Assembly (NCBI GenBank): GCA_034096865.1
Contig: JAWQFJ010016910.1
Location: forward strand, 1 to 64,000
Source: Theodoxus fluviatilis
Taxonomy: Eukaryota; Mollusca; Gastropoda; Cycloneritida; Neritidae
Length of the DNA: 64,000 nt
Direction of reading: 5' to 3'
A program made the translations under genes and the position numbers. The notes under the pieces are model-generated. The model had not been told where the DNA came from. It searched no databases and was given only the letters and a program-made list of their open reading frames with translations. This document shows, in pieces, positions 43,501-49,500 of the stretch. Positions within the stretch are counted from its first letter, which is position 1; every line of letters starts with the position of its first letter.

Positions 43501-46500
43501 AGACAGAAAGAGAGAGAAGGGAGTGGACCCAAAGGCGGCTGCTGCGGTCCGGGCCCTCTTTCCTGCCAAGAGCAAGGCCGTTGTTGCTGGCCTGCTGCAC
43601 CTCGACCCTTCAAGAGATTGCACAACACTGGGGCAGAGAAATGCTAACCTGATTCAGAGTCGGAGGACTCTGAGTCACTGGAGGAGGAGCTATCAGAGCT
43701 GGAGTCACTGCCAGAGGAGCTGGAGCTGCTGGCACTCAAGCGACTCGGGCCTCCGACGTCGATAGCTCCGTCATCTGCAACGACACATGGCACAGTTGTG
43801 GTCAGCCAGCACTGGGTTCTACAGACATCTGCTTTGCCCTTCGTCCAGGCAGCTCTCCATAATGCCACGACATCCCATGTACAGGGGAAAACCGAGCTTC
43901 GATAAAAAACTTCATTATTTCAGACAAATTAGCAGTAAGGTCAAAGCAACCATTGAAAATTCAATCAGAAACATGGCAAAACGTAGTAACGGGAGCAAAT
44001 TTCAGTCATGCACATAAAAACATGGCACACACACTGAGACAAGCGTACAGAAAGGAAAGAGAAGTTTCAGGTGGTTTTCAGAACAGTTGCACAACAGCAA
44101 GCAATCATGAATTGCATTCATGACTATCAACAAGTCTGTACAAACAGCAACTGCATTAGAACCCCAAATGAAAACTTTGTTCAGTTTCATGCAGTCTCAC
44201 CATTTCTATGCAATCTCCTAACAAGCACAAGCTTCAAATCATCGTCTGAAAAAAATAAATAATGGGGAACACTCGTTTTATCCCTCTCTGGCTCATGCAT
44301 CAATTCAGAGTCAGACCTCTGCTACAGGTCTACTCTTCTGCACAGACCTCTGCTACAGGTCTACTCTTCTGCACAGACCTCTGCTACAGGTCTACTCTTC
44401 TGCACAGACCTCTGCTACAGGTCTACTCTTCTGCACAGACCTCTGCTACAGGTCTACTCTTCTGCACAGACCTCTGCTACAGGTCTACTCTTCTGCACAG
44501 ACCTCTGCTGGGATTCAAACTCACAGCTGTGGGACATTTAGGCCGTGTTTTGCAAGAAAGTTTCTTTTCATATTCATTTCCTACTACTAGTATATCAGCC
44601 ATCACTGAAACAAGCATGCCTCACACATTTAAATCTGGATTCAGAACATTCCACGGTTTCTCCCCTATGTTAGTTTTTGGCAAAACGTTATGCATCAGGA
44701 TGTAAAAAAATTCAAAGTGAGCTTGTGAGAATGTTCGGGGTGGGGGTTCTGTAAAAAATTGAATATGAACACAGCTGGCACCAGTGGGGGTGTGCACGCA
44801 GGTGACCATTGCATGGGATGGGCAGACTGCATGATACATTTCAATAGGACACAAACTCTTTTACTCCAAGCAGGAAAACAATGTCTACACACATCACAGG
44901 TTTATATGATTCCACACAAATTTCTCTGGCATCTTGGAATCTCACCATCTACTTCTGCAAGCAACCAGAACCAACCACAACAAGCCCCAAGCCCCTCCTG
45001 TCTCACAGCAAGCCAACTAAATAAAGCCTGACCATCTGCCTCAACAATAATCACAGTAGGGCTCGACTTTCCCTGTTCAAGTAACCAAGAAACCAGAAAC
45101 GTTCAACGTGATATAACCCCTGATCTGTGCAACTGCCTATCACAGTTACAACTAAAGAAAGATGCTGCAGGAAGGAATGTGTGAGGCTCGGTGGCCGAGT
45201 GGTTCTCGCAGCGACTGCCGGCGAGTACGGTACAGCGCTTGAACCTGCGCAGTTCCCTGAGTTGCATCCTTGAGCAAGATGCTTAACTCGCATTACTTCT
45301 CCCCACCCAGGAGTAAGAAATAACACCAGGGAAAACTTGCCAGAATAATCACTATAGTTGATTGTGGGCAAAGAAACGAGAAACTTGCAAAAGGATAATT
45401 TTTTTTAAAACATCCCTTCATCAGCACAGACAAAAGAACAAACAAAAACCAACAACACCACTACAGGTAGTAGGTACACCAAAGTGATTTTTGAAGTTTG
45501 GATATTAATGTTTATGTTATTATTTCCTGACAGATCTTTTTATTCTGATTCCAATGGTACCAAAATCATTTGTGTAGGTCAATTAGAACCAAAGTTATGA
45601 TTTTTTAATCATTTAATTTTGGTACGCGCTTTTTGGCCATTTTACAAATGAGCAAATTAGGCAACTTTGAAGGTTAACACTAAAGCAACCAAATGCATGC
45701 TTTGTGTCATTTTCACTTTTTTTCCTTCTACTGGAAACATACAACAAGCCTAATTTTTTTTAAAGGGACCTGATGTCAGGAAATGTATGAAATCATCTTT
45801 CAAAAACTGGAAAACATGCGATTTGACTAAGGGCTGAACAGATGCACACCAATACGCATAATATGTTACTTTTGCATTTTTCATAACTTCTGTTCCACTT
45901 CACCTACAAAAATGGTTTTGGTATCAATGGAATCAGCATGAAACACTGAACTTAACTAAAATAATTCAGACTTGAAAAAGTGAAATATGATTTTGTATGT
46001 ATTACATAATACATTTTCTAATAATGACATAGCGTTACACCATTCCTCACCACAGTAGTTGTTGCCATTCATGTTGGTTTGTTACACAGGGTAATGGCAC
46101 AGAAAAACAGTTCATTCAATCAGCATTTCCTTGCTCAAAAGTTCTGCTTTGGAAAATCACACACCAATTACATAATACTAATAGCTTGAGCCCGCAGTCT
46201 GTCATAAATGTCCGAGATCTGTCTGGCTGCTGGTACACTCCAAATTCTCCCATCATTGCTGTATGGCATGACATCTAGGCCTGCTTTGAAGACAAATGAG
46301 GCCTCAACAACAGCCACATCTTCTATATCAGGGTACTTGTAGAGATTTTGTCTGCTGGTTTTCCTCAAAAACTGGACGGTGCCTTCTGTATCACTGTGGA
46401 CATCAATGACAATGCAGATGTAGTGCATATTGTCATAGTAGACTGCAACCCACTCCCCCTGCCTTCTGAATGCAAAGGGTTCTGATGGGGCCTCTTCCAA

Positions 46501-49500
46501 CTCCTCTTCTTCTTCTAAAGAGTCATTCTCAGACTGCGCCTCTTCTTCGCACAGCCTTGGTCTCTTTTTCAAAGGAGATCGCACTTCAGATTCTGCTGAA
46601 ATGTCCGTGTCTTCCCCGCCTAGGAACTGTTTGAGCGTCTCGGTCAGAAAGTCTATGTTGCCTGTCAATCGAGAGGCAAATTTTTTGAAGGTCACATGAC
46701 CATTAAAAAGTGGCCTTTTTGCATCATAGACACGCAATAACTGAGTAGACAGTTGCTCAAACACTAATACAACCTATTCCCTACATAATCAATGCAAAGT
46801 TAAGTTCCATACTGAAGAAAAGTTAATTTACAAGCGAAGTTTCCTGCGCTACCCAATCTCGTTTTGCGTCGATCTCTGGCAGAGGCAAATTTTTCGAAGG
46901 TCACGTGACCATTAAAAAGTGGTCTTTTTGCATCATAGACACGCAATAACTGAGTAGACAGTTGCTCAAACACTAATGCAACCTATTCCATACATAATCA
47001 ATGCAAAGTTAAGTTCCATACTGAAGAAAAGTTAATTTACAAGCGAAGTTTCCTGCGCTACCCAATCTCGTTTTGCGTCGATCTCTGGCAGAGGCAAATT
47101 TTTCGAAGGTCACGTGACCATCAAAAAGTGGCCTTTTTGCATCATAGACACGCAATAACTGAGTAGACAGTTGCTCAAACACTAATACAACCTATTCCCT
47201 ACATAATCAATGCAAAGTTAAGTTTTATACTGAAGAAAAGTTAATTTACAAGCGAAGTTTCCTGCGCTACCCAATCTCGTTTTGCGTCGATCTCTTCAGG
47301 TAGACAACTACCACTTTCGAGCACAAAATACACCAACAAAGTGTTTGTTTTTTGAGAAAAAAGCAGCACAAACAAACACAACATAGGTTCAGTCTTATCA
47401 AGAAGCATCTCCCACGTGAATGGAGATGAACAACTCGACGGATCGCTGCATTGTTGTTGCGTCGCGTCACGCTCGGACACTTCGCCACAGCCGGCCATTG
47501 TTGTCACTCGCTCGAGGTAAAAACTTCCACACCTCAAATTTTTGGTTGCAATTCGCGTCGCGTGAATGTTGAAACAAGCTAAACTAACTTGACATTTTTG
47601 AAGACAAAGTTGCGATCTTTCAAATGGTGGGCTTCCTGAGATTTTATTTCAAACCTTTCAAGTAGAAAAGGCCAGTAGTAGTTTTCATTCACAGATTTCG
47701 GTTGTAAAGCGCGCGAGTTTCAATGAATGAAAAATACGGAAACGAGGCTCACAACTTCCTCTTTCATTCATTGGTGGTTATTTTTAGGTGCAATGCTTTC
47801 ACTCAATGCGATTTGAAGCGAAATGAAGCTTACCATCGGAAAATGGACTGGCCCAAGCCCGGCAGCCATTCTCGCAGCGACGCACACATCACTTTTGCAA
47901 ACTACGATTTCCCCAATTTTTGAGCTATCAAACTAAAAAATAATGTAACAGAGTAAAAGACAGAAGAATAAACTTTCATCCAGTATAAATTTTATTTCAT
48001 ACATCGCCATACACACAGAGAGATGAAAGGAGAAACATAGGGTAAAATTGGGGAAATTCCACCCAGCGGACAGCCAATTGGCTCACTTTGGTATTGCTAC
48101 AGGTAGTTTCCTCAATAGTTGTCACAAGACTCTACTACCAAAAGTCTCAGCAAATCCAATAGCACTATCTATTGCTCCCTCCAAGCCAGCAAAAAAACAT
48201 GTCCAAGACTAAGATGACAGCCTGGTCTGGCACCATATCACCCTCAACCTACTTCCAAACTGCGGTACTCAACCACTCCCATTGGACAACAGCCTGCCCT
48301 GCTCTCTAAGGTCTGCATGCTCAAAGAAAACAGAAAATCTCACTTCCTTGTATTACCCCGATACTCATCTTCGGGCACCTTTAAACTGTGAATCTGAGAA
48401 TCACAACGGAGTCTTTCATTTCAGAGCACAAGTCTGTACATGTCTACCAACACAAGTCTGTACATGTCTACCAACACAACTCTGTACATGTCTACAACCC
48501 AAGTCTATACATGTCTACCAACACAAGTCTGTACATGTCTACCAACAGAAGTCTCTACATGTCTACCAACACCAGTCTCTACATGTCTACCAACACCAGT
48601 CTCTACATGTCTACCAACACCAGTCTCTACATGTCTACCAACACCAGTCTCTACATGTCTACCAACACCAGTCTCTACATGTCTACCAACACCAGTCTCT
48701 ACATGTCTACCAACACCAGTCTCTACATGTCTACCAACACCAGTCTCTACATGTCTACCAACACAAGTCTCTACATGTCTACCAACACCAGTCTCTACAT
48801 GTCTACCAACACCAGTCTCTACATGTCTACCAACACCAGTCTCTACATGTCTACCAACACCAGTCTCTACATGTCTACCAACACCAGTCTCTACATGTCT
48901 ACCAACACCAGTCTCTACATGTCTACCAACACCAGTCTCTACATGTCTACCAACACCAGTCTCTACATGTCTACCAACACCAGTCTCTACATGTCTACCA
49001 ACACCAGTCTCTACATGTCTACCAACACTAGTCTCTACATGTCTACCAACACCAGTCTCTACATGTCTACCAACACCAGTCTCTACATGTCTACCAACAC
49101 CAGTCTCTACATGTCTACCAACACCAGTCTCTACATGTCTACCAACACCAGTCTCTACATGTCTACAAACACAAGTCTCTATATGTCTACCAACACCAGT
49201 CTTTACATGTCTACCAACACCAGTCTCTACATGTCTACCAACACCAGTCTCTACATGTCTACCAACACCAGTCTCTATATGTCTACCAACACCAGTCTCT
49301 ACATGTCTACCAACACCAGTCTCTACATGTCTACCAACACCAGTCTACATGTCTACCAACACCAGTCTCTACATGTCTACCAACACAAGTCTGTACATGT
49401 CTACCAACACCAGTCTCTACATAGCTGTGCATACAAGTGATGTTACCTAACCAGCAACAAAGCATCATGCAAATATCCTGAGACAAGACAATGCAGGAAT

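Noticed and set aside
45181..45260. Functional tRNA gene
   Set aside because: The A box is perfect, but the B box and acceptor stem do not fold, and a SINE-type tail follows.
48282..49450. Plus-strand frames of 249-350 codons (YMSTNTSL and similar repeats)
   Set aside because: A 24-bp minisatellite open in three frames; no signal peptide or unique domain attached.
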